From Diacronema lutheri (lineage: Eukaryota > Haptophyta > Pavlovophyceae > Pavlovales > Pavlovaceae), in assembly GCA_019448385.1 (NCBI GenBank), contig JAGTXO010000047.1, forward strand, positions 124,001-188,000: 64,000 nucleotides of DNA. Direction: 5' to 3'. Within the stretch, counting starts at the first letter, position 1. Each line of letters starts with the position of its first letter. Under the pieces are notes generated by a model, which did not search any database, was not told where the DNA came from, and saw nothing but the letters and a program-made list of their open reading frames with translations. A program made the translations under genes and the position numbers. Below, piece by piece: positions 39,126-47,925 of the stretch.

Positions 39126-39362
39126 AAGGAATGTGTATTCGTCAATTTGCGGCGCCATCGTGCGAGCGGCGCCATCGTGCGAGCGGCGCCATCGTGCGAG
39201 CGGCGCCATCGTGCGAGCGGCGCCATCGTGCGAGCGGCGCCATCGTGCGAGCGGCGCCATCGTGCGAGCGGCGCCATCGTGCGAGCGCACGTGCCTGCAT
39301 CTTCTTGGCCTCGTCGGGTGAAACGGTCCGGCCCATTGCGCTCATCATCTTGGCCATCGCCT

Positions 39363-39394
<32 letters not shown>

Positions 39395-42300
39395 AGGGGG
39401 GGGGGATGGGGAAGGAAGAGGGAAGGGGAAGGGGCGAAAAGGGAAGGGGGAAGGGGGAAAGGGGAAAGGGGAGGGAGGCACCGGGTGTGTGTGAATGGTT
39501 GCGTGGGGGCGGCATTGGTCGCTGCGCGGTGGGAGAAAGGTCCCTCCAAGGTCCCTGCTAGCTACCTGTCGGGTGGGTGCACATAGTGCGGGGGAATGGG
39601 GGGGGGGGGGGGGGGAAGGGCGGGGTGGAGTGGGAGGGGGAAGGGGGAAGGGGCGACGCGGGGAGGGGGGGGGGGTGGGGAAGGAAAGTCCGGGGGGGGG
39701 GTGGGGAAGGAAAGTCCGGGTGTCGCACCTCCGGGTCCATCGACGCCATCATGTTGCTCATCGACGCCATTGCCTCAGGCGAGAGATTGTCCATCATGCC
39801 CGCAGCCGCCGCCATGTCGAGCCCGCCCGCGCCGCCCGCCAGCCCGGCGGCCATGCCGGGCGCGCCGGCGAGCGCACCGCCGCCCGCGCCGAGGGGGGCG
39901 CCCGCGCCGCCGCCCGCGGCCATCTGCTGCTGCATCTGCCGCAGCTGCTCGGGGCGGAGCGATTTGGCCGCCTCGAGGGAAGCTTTCATCATTTCGGGGG
40001 GCATGTCTTTGAAACGGCTACGATGGCGGACGGGGGGGCGACGGGCGGGAGGCGGCGGGTGGGGCGGGCGGCGGGCGGCGGGCAGGGGGCGGCGGGCGGC
40101 GCGGCGGGTGGCGCGGTGGCGATGTGGTAAGTGGCGGTGTGGTGAGTGGGGGGCAGTGGGGGGGGATGGGGTGGGATGGGATGGGGTCAGTCAGTTGGAA
40201 GTGGCTGCACGTGGGAGGCAGGTGACAAGTCGTGGTGACGGAGGTGGGGCATGGGCTGTGGAGGGGAAAGCGGGGGGGGGGGGGGGGGGGGGAAGGGGGG
40301 GGGGGAGAGGGCTCCGGATGGGATTGGAGGGGAAGGGATGGCAGCTGCGCGCACGGGTCGACGCTCTGCAAGAAGGCCGGGTCCATCTTTGAGATCATCT
40401 CCATTTGCGCGCTGAGCTGCTCGGGCGTCATGTTCATCATTGCGCGCTGCGCCTGAGGAGGGGACCCGGGGGGGGGGGGGGGGGGGGGCGGGAAGGGGAA
40501 AGGGGGAATATGGGGCGAAGGGGGGGGGGGGGGGCGGGAAGGGGAAAGGGGGAATACGGGGCGAAGGGGGCGGGGTGGAGAAGGCTTGGTCAGATTGGTG
40601 AAGGTGGTGCGTATGGCCAGGGAAGAAAGGACACGTGGCAAGCGCATTGCGACCCGGAAGCGTGTCCAATGGCCGCGCCGCCCCAGCCGCCCCCACCGAT
40701 CGTTGCGCATCGACCGCCCCAGCCTCCCTCCCCCACCGCTCGTTGCGCATCGACCGCCCCAGCCTCCCTCCCCCACCGCTCGTTGCGCATCGACCGCCCC
40801 AGCCTCCCTCCCCCACCGCTCATTGCGCATCGACCGCCCCAGCCTCCCTCCCCCACCGCTCGTTGCGCATTGACCGCCTCAGCCTCCCTCCCCCACCGCT
40901 CATTGCGCATTGACCGCCCCAGCCTCCCTCCCCCACCGCTCGTTGCGCATCGACCGCCCCAGCCTCCCTCCCCCACCGCTCATTGCGCATCGACCGCCCC
41001 AGCCTCCCTCCCCCACCGCTCATTGCGCATTGACCGCCCCAGCCTCCCTCCCCCACCGCTCATTGCGCATCGACCGCCCCAGCCTCCCTCCCCCACCGCT
41101 CATTGCGCATTGACCGCCCCAGCCGCCACGCGCCGCCCCAGCCGCCACGCGCCGCCCAGTTGCCACGCGCCGCCCAGTTGCCACGCGCCGCCCAGTTGCC
41201 ACGCGCCGCCCAGTTGCCACGCGCCGCCCAGTTGCCACGCGCCGCCCAGTTGCCACGCGCCGCCCAGTTGCCACGCGCCGCCCAGTTGCCACGCGCCGCC
41301 CAGTTGCCACGCGCCGCCCAGTTGCCACGCGCCGCCCAGTTGCCACGCGCCGCCCAGTTGCCACGCGCCGCCCAGTTGCCACGCGCCGCCCCAGCCGCCA
41401 CGCGCCGCCCAGTTGCCACGCGCCGCCCAGTTGCCACGCGCCGCCCAGTTGCCACGCGCCGCCCAGTTGCCACGCGCCGCCCAGTTGCCACGCGCCGCCC
41501 AGTTGCCACGCGCCGCCCAGTTGCCACGCGCCGCCCAGTTGCCACGCGCCGCGCCGCCCAGTTGCCACGCGCCGCCCAGTTGCCACGCGCCGCCCAGTTG
41601 CCACGCGCCGCCCAGTTGCCACGCGCCGCCCAGTTGCCACGCGCCGCCCAGTTGCCACGCGCCGCCCCAGCCGCCACGCGCCGCCCAGTTGCCACGCGCC
41701 GCCCAGTTGCCACGCGCCGCCCAGTTGCCACGCGCCGCCCAGTTGCCACGCGCCGCCCAGTTGCCACGCGCCGCCCCAGCCGCCACGCGCCGCCCAGTTG
41801 CCACGCGCCGCCCCAGCCGCCACGCGCCCAGCCAGCGCATGGCCGCCACCGCCCTTTGCGCATGGCCGCCACCGCCCTTTGCGCATGGCCGCCACCGCCC
41901 TTTGCGCATGGCCGCCACCGCCCTTTGCGCATGGCCGCCACCGCCCTTTGCGCATGGCCGCCACCGCCCTTTGCGCATGGCCGCCACCGCCCTTTGCGCA
42001 TGGCCGCCGCCGCCCTTTGCGCATGGCCGCCACCGCCCTTTGCGCATGGCCGCCACCGCCCTTTGCGCATGGCCGCCACCGCCCTTTGCGCATGGCCGCC
42101 ACCGCCCTTTGCGCATGGCCGCCACCGCCCTTTGCGCATGGCCGCCACCGCCCTTTGCGCATGGCCGCCACCGCCCTTTGCGCATGGCCGCCGCCGCCCT
42201 TTGCGCATGGCCGCCACCGCCCTTTGCGCATGGCCGCCACCGCCCTTTGCGCATGGCCGCCCCCGCCCTTTGCGCACGGCCGCCGCACCTGCTCCATATC

Positions 42301-43949
42301 TGAAGCCGACATGCCGGGCGGAAGGCCCGGCATGCTCGCGCCTCCAAACCCACCAGCCATGCCCCCAGGCCCAGCCGGTGCGACGGCGCTCGTGCCGGTG
42401 TGCGCGTCATCCGCGTCGGAGTCTGAGTCGGCGTCGGCGTCGGCGATCTGCATGCCTTCGGCGTGCGACGCGGCGGCGGCGGCGCGGCGCGCGGCCTTGG
42501 CGTCGCGCAAGGCGGCGAGGACGGTGGCGTCGGATGTGTCCGCCCTGAGGGTCCGGGGGCGTGTCCGGGGGCGTGTCCGGGGGCGTGTCCGGGGGCATGT
42601 CCGGAGGCGTGTCCAGAGGCGTGTCCGGGGGCATGTCCGGAGGCGTGTCCGGAGGCGTGTCCGGGGGTGGCGGGCAGGGCGGGTGGGCGGGGTACGGGAA
42701 AGGCGGGGGAAGGGGAAGAGGGGGGGGGGGGGGGGGGCGGCGGCGCGGCGCCACGGCCTCAGCGGTCGCGCGCGGCAAAGCGGCGCGGCGCGGCGCGCAG
42801 CGCGGCCCGGCGCGCAGCGCGGCCTACCCGCCCGCCCGCCCGCCCGCCCGCCCGCCCACCCACCCATCCGCCCGCCCGCCCGCCCGCCCGCCCGCCCGCC
42901 CCGCCCAACCTCCCCGCCCGCCCACCCGCCCGCCTGCCCGGCGCGGCGCAAATCGCCGGCGCCGCGCGCCCGGCCGCTTGCCGCGGCGATGCGGCCCCAC
43001 CCGCCCGCGGCCGACGCGGCCGCACCTGTGGGCGCTTTTTAAATCCGAGACGGCTGCGCTCAGGTCGCCCTGCGCCAGCAGGGCCTTGCCACGGTTATAC
43101 AAGGCCTTGCGGTGGGCGGGCGAGCGCGCGAGCACGCGCGAGCACGCGTCGACGGCGCGCGCGGGCATGCCCTTCTTCAGCTGGCACGTAGCCGAGTTGA
43201 CCAGACAGCTGCGCGCGCGCGCGTTCGCGCGCGGGCAGCGCCACGTGGCGCACACGCGGGCGCAGCACACGTGGCGCGCGCGCGTGAGCGCACGTGGCGC
43301 GCGGCGCTCCACCACGCGCCGCCCCGCCGCGCGCCGCCCCACGCTACGGCGCACCAGGCCGCGCGCGTGCCGCGCGCGGCGCGCGGCGCGCGGCGCGCGG
43401 CGCGCACATGTCGGCGAGCGCGTTAACGGCCGCAAGGTTCGCGGCGGTGAGCTCTGCCTCGTAGCCCGACGCGGTGAGGGCGGCGAGGGCGGCGTCGTAC
43501 TTTGCGATCGCGCCGTCGTAGTCTTGCGCGGCGAACCGCTTGTTGCCGTTCGCCTTGAGCCGCTCCGCGTCGTCCACCTGCGCGACGATGCCGGGCGGGA
43601 CGCTCACGGGCGACGCGCGCAGCGCGTCCGCCGCCGACTTGGGCGCGGCGGGCGTGGCAGGCGGGAGGCCGACGCCAGCCATGCGCGCGCTCATCTCAGC
43701 CTGCATCCGCATCTGCTCGGGCGTCAGGTTCGCCGCCTCGGCCATCTGCGCGCGCAGTTGCTCGGGCGTGAGATTCGCCATGTGCGCCTGCGCCTGCGCC
43801 ATCAGCTGCGGGTTGGATGCCATCTGCTGCTGCATGGTGCGCATCATGTTTGGGTCAAGGTTCCGCGTCATCTCCTGCATCCGCCGGATGTCCTCGGGCG
43901 ACATCTTGGCCATCATCTCCTGCGCCTGCGCCATCATCTGCGGGTTCAT
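38856..43949 (-). CDS. OEP61-like tail-anchored TPR chaperone receptor
   Basis: Seven exons: 43949-43408, 43208-43026, 42544-42289, 40452-40355, 40017-39729, 39360-39295, 39086-38856; 554 residues. The N-terminus is Met-rich (MNPQMMAQAQEMMAKMSPED), then a three-unit TPR domain (KANGNKRFAAQDYDGAIAKY; PAHRKALYNRGKALLAQGDL), long Met/Pro/Gln-rich segments (MTPEQLSAQMEMISKMDPAF; LSPEAMASMSNMMASMDPE), a region AKKMQEQLAKVSPETMHRW, and a C-terminal hydrophobic anchor (LTAALTALLAALILGHV). This order is that of plant OEP61/TPR7, a receptor on the ER/chloroplast outer envelope that binds Hsp70-delivered preproteins. Intron 6 uses CAG|GCACGT, a GC donor, because only that restores the family alignment. 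Intron 3 (1,836 bp) holds three minisatellites. Confidence 0.85.
39151..39287. repeat. 17-bp minisatellite, 8 copies
   Basis: Unit GGCGCCATCGTGCGAGC in intron 6 of the OEP61-like gene, ending just before the GC donor at 39294-39293. Confidence 0.96.
40690..41125. repeat. 40-bp minisatellite, about 11 copies
   Basis: Unit CATCGACCGCCCCAGCCTCC plus CTCCCCCACCGCTCGTTGCG, with the variable pairs CATCGAC/CATTGAC and CGTT/CATT, in intron 3 of the OEP61-like gene. Confidence 0.96.
41126..41832. repeat. 18-bp minisatellite, about 39 copies
   Basis: Unit CCCAGTTGCCACGCGCCG, interspersed with the shorter variant CCCCAGCCGCCACGCGCCG; it abuts the 40-bp array. The 18-bp length is a multiple of three, so each frame gives a simple hexapeptide repeat. 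Confidence 0.96.
41838..42285. repeat. 23-bp minisatellite, about 19 copies
   Basis: Unit CATGGCCGCCACCGCCCTTT plus GCG, third array in the same intron, ending at the donor of exon 3 (GTGCGG at 42288-42283). Confidence 0.96.
42549..42668. repeat. 12-bp (GTGTCCGGGGGC)n minisatellite, about 10 copies
   Basis: Imperfect 12-bp units with CATGTCCGGAGG variants, at the 3' end of intron 2 of the OEP61-like gene, directly upstream (in sense) of exon 3. Confidence 0.93.
42836..42903. repeat. (CCCG)n microsatellite
   Basis: Tetranucleotide run of CCCG with a few CCCA interruptions in intron 2 of the OEP61-like gene. Confidence 0.95.
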
Positions 43950-44066
43950 CGCGTCGAGCCGCCCTGCTGTGAGAGCGCGTCCCTCCCGAGCGCCCTTTTC
44001 CCGATATTCCTGCCAGCTGCTGCTGGAGAGGAGCAAGGGTGGCGTGCGCGGTGCGTGGCCGGCCGG

Positions 44067-44369
44067 ATGGCGCAGCAGCCGTCGCTGGCGTGGCGGCTCG
44101 TGCAGCACGCGTGGGCCAAGGTGCGGCACACGACGCAAAACATCGACGACTCGCCGTTCAAGGTACCGTGGCGCTCGTGGCTCTTCGCTGGCACCGTCGT
44201 CACGGTCCTCTACACGATCGACATCCCCGAGCACGCACGCCGCATGGCCGCCGAGCGCGAGCGCGCGCGGCTCGACGCGCTCGGCCTGAGGTCGGTGCAC
44301 CGCGAGCTCGAGGGCGGCGGTTATCTCATGCGCGACGGCTCGATCCGCAGAAGCCTCGACGACGAATGA
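44067..44369 (+). CDS. Small single-span membrane protein, unknown
   Basis: 100 residues, single exon, ATG in GGATGG context. LAWRLVQHAWAKVRHTTQNI precedes a hydrophobic segment (SWLFAGTVVTVLYTIDI, about 38-54) and a charged C-terminal part ending RDGSIRRSLDDE. One short TM with basic N-side suggests an inner-membrane or ER small protein, perhaps mitochondrial; I do not recognise the family. It is head-to-head with the OEP61-like gene at 117 bp, which gives the start choice some support. Confidence 0.6.
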   Translation: MAQQPSLAWRLVQHAWAKVRHTTQNIDDSPFKVPWRSWLFAGTVVTVLYTIDIPEHARRMAAERERARLDALGLRSVHRELEGGGYLMRDGSIRRSLDDE

Positions 44370-44704
44370 GCCGCGCGCGCGCGCGATGGGCGAGGGCGGC
44401 CGGGAGGGCGCGGAGGCGCCTGCGCGCGCCGCGAGACCTGCACGCCCTCGATGCGCGCTCGTCCGCCGGATGGGCGCCGAGCGTGGTGGCGCGCTGGGCC
44501 AGCACCTACGCAGGCATGGCGCTATTTGGACTCCGCCTTTCGCATCCCAGTCCCCACCTTGACAGGCCCTCAGCCTGCCTGCGGCACCGCCTCGCCTCCA
44601 CGGCCATCTCCCGTCTCACGGCCGGCGTCAAGTGGCCTCGACTCGCCGATCGGATCGTGCGAAAGTCAATGAGGGCGCGCAGTGTCACACTGTCACTGTC
44701 GGGA
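44370..44704. other. Convergent intergenic region
   Basis: 335 bp between the stops of the small membrane protein and the phytol kinase-like gene. Nothing recognisable beyond a short GTGTCACACTGTCACTGTC repeat near 44683, possibly a 3' UTR element. Confidence 0.45.
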
Positions 44705-45628
44705 TCAAGGCGTGCCGAGGAGGGCGAGCGCGAGGCCGGCGCCGACGAGCGGCACGGAGACGTTGTCGTCGAGCACGTCGGTCGGCAGCAGCTCCACCGC
44801 CGCGCACGCCACGGAGATGAGCAGCAAACGGAGCGGCGTGTCGGGCGCCAGCGGCGCGAGCACGCCCCACGCGCCCAGCCACGCGAGGAGGCCTATAGAA
44901 GCGCCGGTCGCTCCAGCGACGAAGGCGACCGAGCCGGCGACCGACTTGGATGGGTTGAAAGGCCAGCGGTTCGAGCCGCCCAGCCGCCGCCCGACGATGT
45001 CCGCGACGCCGTCGCCCACCGCCATCTGCGCGATCGCGACGACGCCGACGGCCGACGCGCGCCAGCACAGGACCGTCGCGCCGAGCAGCACGAGGACGTA
45101 GATGAACGGGCCGCGGAGGACCTCGGAGCGCTCGCCGGAGCGGGAGACGGCGGCGACAAGCGCGTCCGGCGAACCGCCACCGTTGCCGTTGCCACCGCCG
45201 CGCGACGCGGGCAGGCCGGCGCGGAGGAGGCGCAGCGCGTTGAGCGCTGGCACGATCGCCGCGACGGCGCGCGCCCACGGCGCGGCGGAGAAGAGCGGCC
45301 AGGCGAGGACGAAGAGGGGCGCGGAGCCGACGTGCACCATCTTGCGCGACAGCGTCGAGCTCACCGCGCCCGACGCCGCCAGCTCCGTCCACACGCGGAT
45401 CCACGCGAGCGCGCCGATCGCGCACGCGCCCGCGCATGCGGCGTCGCGCACCGGCAGCGGGAGCGCGTCGAGCGCGTCGAGCCGGAGCGCGGCGGAGGCT
45501 GAGCCGGCAAGTAGCGCGTGCGGCGCGCCGCCGAGCATCGCCGGCGCGCCGCGCTGCGCCGCGCGCCGCGCCGCGGCGGCGAGCGACGGCCTCGCGGCAG
45601 CGGCGCTGGCGAGCACGGTGGATGGCAT
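44705..45628 (-). CDS. Phytol/farnesol kinase-like (VTE5-type) integral membrane protein
   Basis: Single exon, 307 residues from the ATG at 45628. The N-terminal 40 residues are Ala/Arg-rich, like a transit region. Family phrases follow in order: LSRKMVHVGSAPLFVLAWPL, IVPALNALRLLRAGLP, EVLRGPFIYVLVLLGATVLC, AIAQMAVGDGVADIVGRRLG, FNPSKSVAGSVAFVAGATGA, ELLPTDVLDDNVSVPLVGAG. These are the conserved loops of plant VTE5/FOLK polyprenol kinases (RKMVH, GDGxADIVGRR, KSxAGS, LDDNxxVPL), which phosphorylate phytol freed from chlorophyll for tocopherol synthesis. Six to seven TM segments are apparent. Phytol against farnesol specificity cannot be told. It is head-to-head with the aldo/keto reductase gene, 79 bp apart. 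Confidence 0.85.
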   Translation of the reverse strand: MPSTVLASAAAARPSLAAAARRAAQRGAPAMLGGAPHALLAGSASAALRLDALDALPLPVRDAACAGACAIGALAWIRVWTELAASGAVSSTLSRKMVHVGSAPLFVLAWPLFSAAPWARAVAAIVPALNALRLLRAGLPASRGGGNGNGGGSPDALVAAVSRSGERSEVLRGPFIYVLVLLGATVLCWRASAVGVVAIAQMAVGDGVADIVGRRLGGSNRWPFNPSKSVAGSVAFVAGATGASIGLLAWLGAWGVLAPLAPDTPLRLLLISVACAAVELLPTDVLDDNVSVPLVGAGLALALLGTP

Positions 45629-45707
45629 GAGTTCGCCACGCTCGCAATTTGTTAGTTTGCCGCCCCCGTCCGGCGGTTGACGAGGACGAGGACGTGCGCG
45701 CAGCAGC

Positions 45708-46863
45708 ATGGCGCCGACGGCACCGATTCGCGCCGCGCTCTTCGGCCTTGTCGCGCTCGCGGGCGCACTCGACCCGGTGATGCGCCTCGAGACGCCCAAG
45801 GGGCCCGTCTTCATGCCGCAAGTCGCGCTCGGCACGTGGGAGTATGGCGCGGACGACGTCGCGCGCGCGATCCCGCTCGGCGTCGCAGCCGGCTTCACGC
45901 ACATCGACACGGCCAACAATTACCGCAACCAGCGCGCGGTGGGCGACGCGATCCGTGCGAGCACGCTGCGCGAGAAGGTCTTTCTCACCACCAAGGTGCC
46001 CGGCTGCACGCTCACCACTCCCACCGAGTGCGAGGCGGCGACTGCGCGCGACGCGGACGACAACCTCGCGCAGCTCGGCTTTCGGAACGTCGACCTGCTC
46101 CTGCTGCACTTCCCGCCGCGCCCGTTCCCGTGGCGGCCGCGCGAGGACTGCGCACGGCTGCGCGCGCAGTGGCGCGCGCTCGAGGCCGCGTACGACGCGG
46201 GCAAGGCGCGCGCCATTGGCGTTTCAAACTTTTGCCCGTCGTGCTTTGAATGCCTCGCGAGCGCCGGCGAGGGCGAGCGCGACCCGCCCGCGCGGATCGT
46301 GCCGGCGGTCAACCAGGCGCGCGCGCGCGTCGCAACCGACCACCGCGACAAGCGCGGCTGGCGTGCCGCGTCGCGTGCCGAGCGGCGCGCCGAGCGTGCG
46401 CGCGTGCGCCGTCCGACGCGCGCGCACTGCGCGCGCTTTCTCCCCGCCCCCCCTACCCCCCCAACCCCCCTACCCCCATCCGCACGCGCGCACGCGCGCG
46501 GCTCGTGCACAGGTCCAGTTTCACGTCGGCATGGGCGTCGATCCGGGCGGCATCGCATCGTACTGCGCTCAGCGCGGCATCTTGTTACAAGCGTACTCGC
46601 CGCTCGGCGACGCGCGCTCGCGCGACCTGATCGACGGTGCGCTCGTGCGCGCGATCGGCGAGGCGAACGGGCGGACGGGCGTGCAGACGTCGCTGCGGTA
46701 CGTCGCGCAGCTCGGCTACGCGCTCGTGACCAAGTCGGCGAGCAAGGCGCACCTTGAGGAGGACATCGACCTCTTCTTGTGGGCGTTGACGCCGTCGCAG
46801 ATGCGCGCGCTCGGCGAGGCGCGCAGCCCCGCAGCGAATTACTCGTTTGCGTGCGTGCGCTGA
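45708..46863 (+). CDS. Aldo/keto reductase with probable signal/targeting peptide
   Basis: Exons 45708-46316 and 46513-46863; 319 residues. The catalytic tetrad is visible: Asp and Tyr in FTHIDTANNYRN, Lys in FLTTKVPG, His in LLLLHFPP. GVSNFCPSCF and PAVNQVQFHVG are the NAD(P)H/substrate strands, and LVTKSASKAHLEED is the adenine-phosphate loop. The N-terminus PIRAALFGLVALAGALDP is hydrophobic and may be a signal peptide or bipartite plastid presequence. The intron removes sequence right after PAVNQ; only the donor CAG|GCGCGC joins PAVNQ to VQFHV without inserting residues, so this looks like a GC-AG intron. The substrate (small carbonyl or sugar) is unknown. Confidence 0.85.
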
Positions 46864-47212
46864 GCGGAGGCATGGCAAGTGAAAGAGTCGAGAGGAGCTG
46901 GATGGGGGGGGGGGGGGGGGGGGAAGTCCCTCCGCGCCGGCCGCCGGCATCTCGAAGTCCCAGAGGAAAGTGAAACGTCGTTCGTCAAAGCGTCGTAAAG
47001 GCACGAATTACTCATCTTCTGTGACTTCCACCTCGCCTCTGACCCAGGACTTGATCCAAGTTTGACGTGATCCCCATACCGTTTCGCAGCACTGTAGTCC
47101 AAATGAAAACACCGAGGGAAACTGCCGTCAGCGGACGTTCTCATTGCTGAGGCGTCAACCGGCCAAGCGTGGCGGCGTCAACCGGCCGAAGGAGGAGGCG
47201 CGGCGACGTCAC
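46864..47212. other. Intergenic region with lower GC
   Basis: 349 bp after the aldo/keto reductase. It has a G-run (46902-46921), then about 200 bp (46960-47150) of more balanced composition with no ORF of recognised family. A minus-strand frame through it is low-complexity and unsupported. Confidence 0.45.
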
Positions 47213-47782
47213 ATGCTGGGCGCGTCGCACGTCGAGGCCTTCTGGTCCGCGTTCCACGCGTGTGCGCGCGCCGGCGCTTCGTCGCTCACCGACATTGCGC
47301 AGCTCGACGTGCTGCCGTGCGCGGCGCTCGCCGCGTGCGCGGCGCGCGACGACGAGAACGCAGAGAGCGCGGTGGTCTCGAGCGAGGGCGCGCTCGCCGA
47401 CGAGCGCTCTTCGCTGGTCATACGCCCCTGCTTTGACTCGGGACCCACCCCGCCGAGCGCCGAGCCCCTGTTTGCGTGGTCGATGGGCGCGCGGCGCGAC
47501 GCGCCCGGCTGCAAGCGCGCTCGGAGCGCGGACGCAGGCATTGGGCGCCCCGACGGCAGCGTACGGCCGCGCTGTACGCTTCTGCCGCCGGCCGGCGCCG
47601 CCAAGCTCAGCTCGGCCATACGCACGCGGCCGCTCGGCAAGCTGAAATCCGAGTTTTCGTCGCCGCGCGACTCGCCCTCGTCGGGCCTGGACATGCTGTG
47701 CATTGCTTCTGCGCTGCGGCTGCGCGACGCGTCGGCCTGCCTGTCCACCGACGTGCATGCGCTGCCGCTAAGGCTGCGCTAA
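47213..47782 (+). CDS. Hypothetical protein
   Basis: 189-residue single-exon ORF starting MLGASHVEAFWSAFHACARA. It has a short helical N-terminal region, then probably disordered Ser/Pro/Arg-rich sequence (FDSGPTPPSAEPLFAWSM, KLKSEFSSPRDSPSSGLDML). No family is recognised. The opposite strand is open over much of the same interval, so the coding strand is not certain; the plus strand was chosen for its hydrophobic-patterned start. Confidence 0.35.
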   Translation: MLGASHVEAFWSAFHACARAGASSLTDIAQLDVLPCAALAACAARDDENAESAVVSSEGALADERSSLVIRPCFDSGPTPPSAEPLFAWSMGARRDAPGCKRARSADAGIGRPDGSVRPRCTLLPPAGAAKLSSAIRTRPLGKLKSEFSSPRDSPSSGLDMLCIASALRLRDASACLSTDVHALPLRLR

Positions 47783-47925
47783 GCGCGCGTTCGGCCGTGG
47801 GTGTTGACAAACGCTTCTCAGTGCTGTACGTGGGGGTCTCTCAGTGCGCATCGCAAGTTCGCAACCACCTCTAGCCAGGCGGCATGTGCTGCGCTGCGCA
47901 CACGCGCGCCCTCCTCGCGTCGGTG

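Noticed and set aside
40405-42951. Very long ORFs on both strands (GRRVAT, SCHAPP, AHGRHR repeats)
   Set aside because: Products of the 40-, 18- and 23-bp minisatellites in OEP61-like intron 3.
44039-45502. 487-residue plus-strand ORF over the phytol kinase-like gene
   Set aside because: Arg/Ala-rich antisense shadow of a well-supported membrane enzyme.
46839-47144. Minus-strand 101-residue ORF downstream of the aldo/keto reductase
   Set aside because: No recognised family, ends in a G/C-run-encoded poly-Pro stretch, and overlaps the reductase 3' end.
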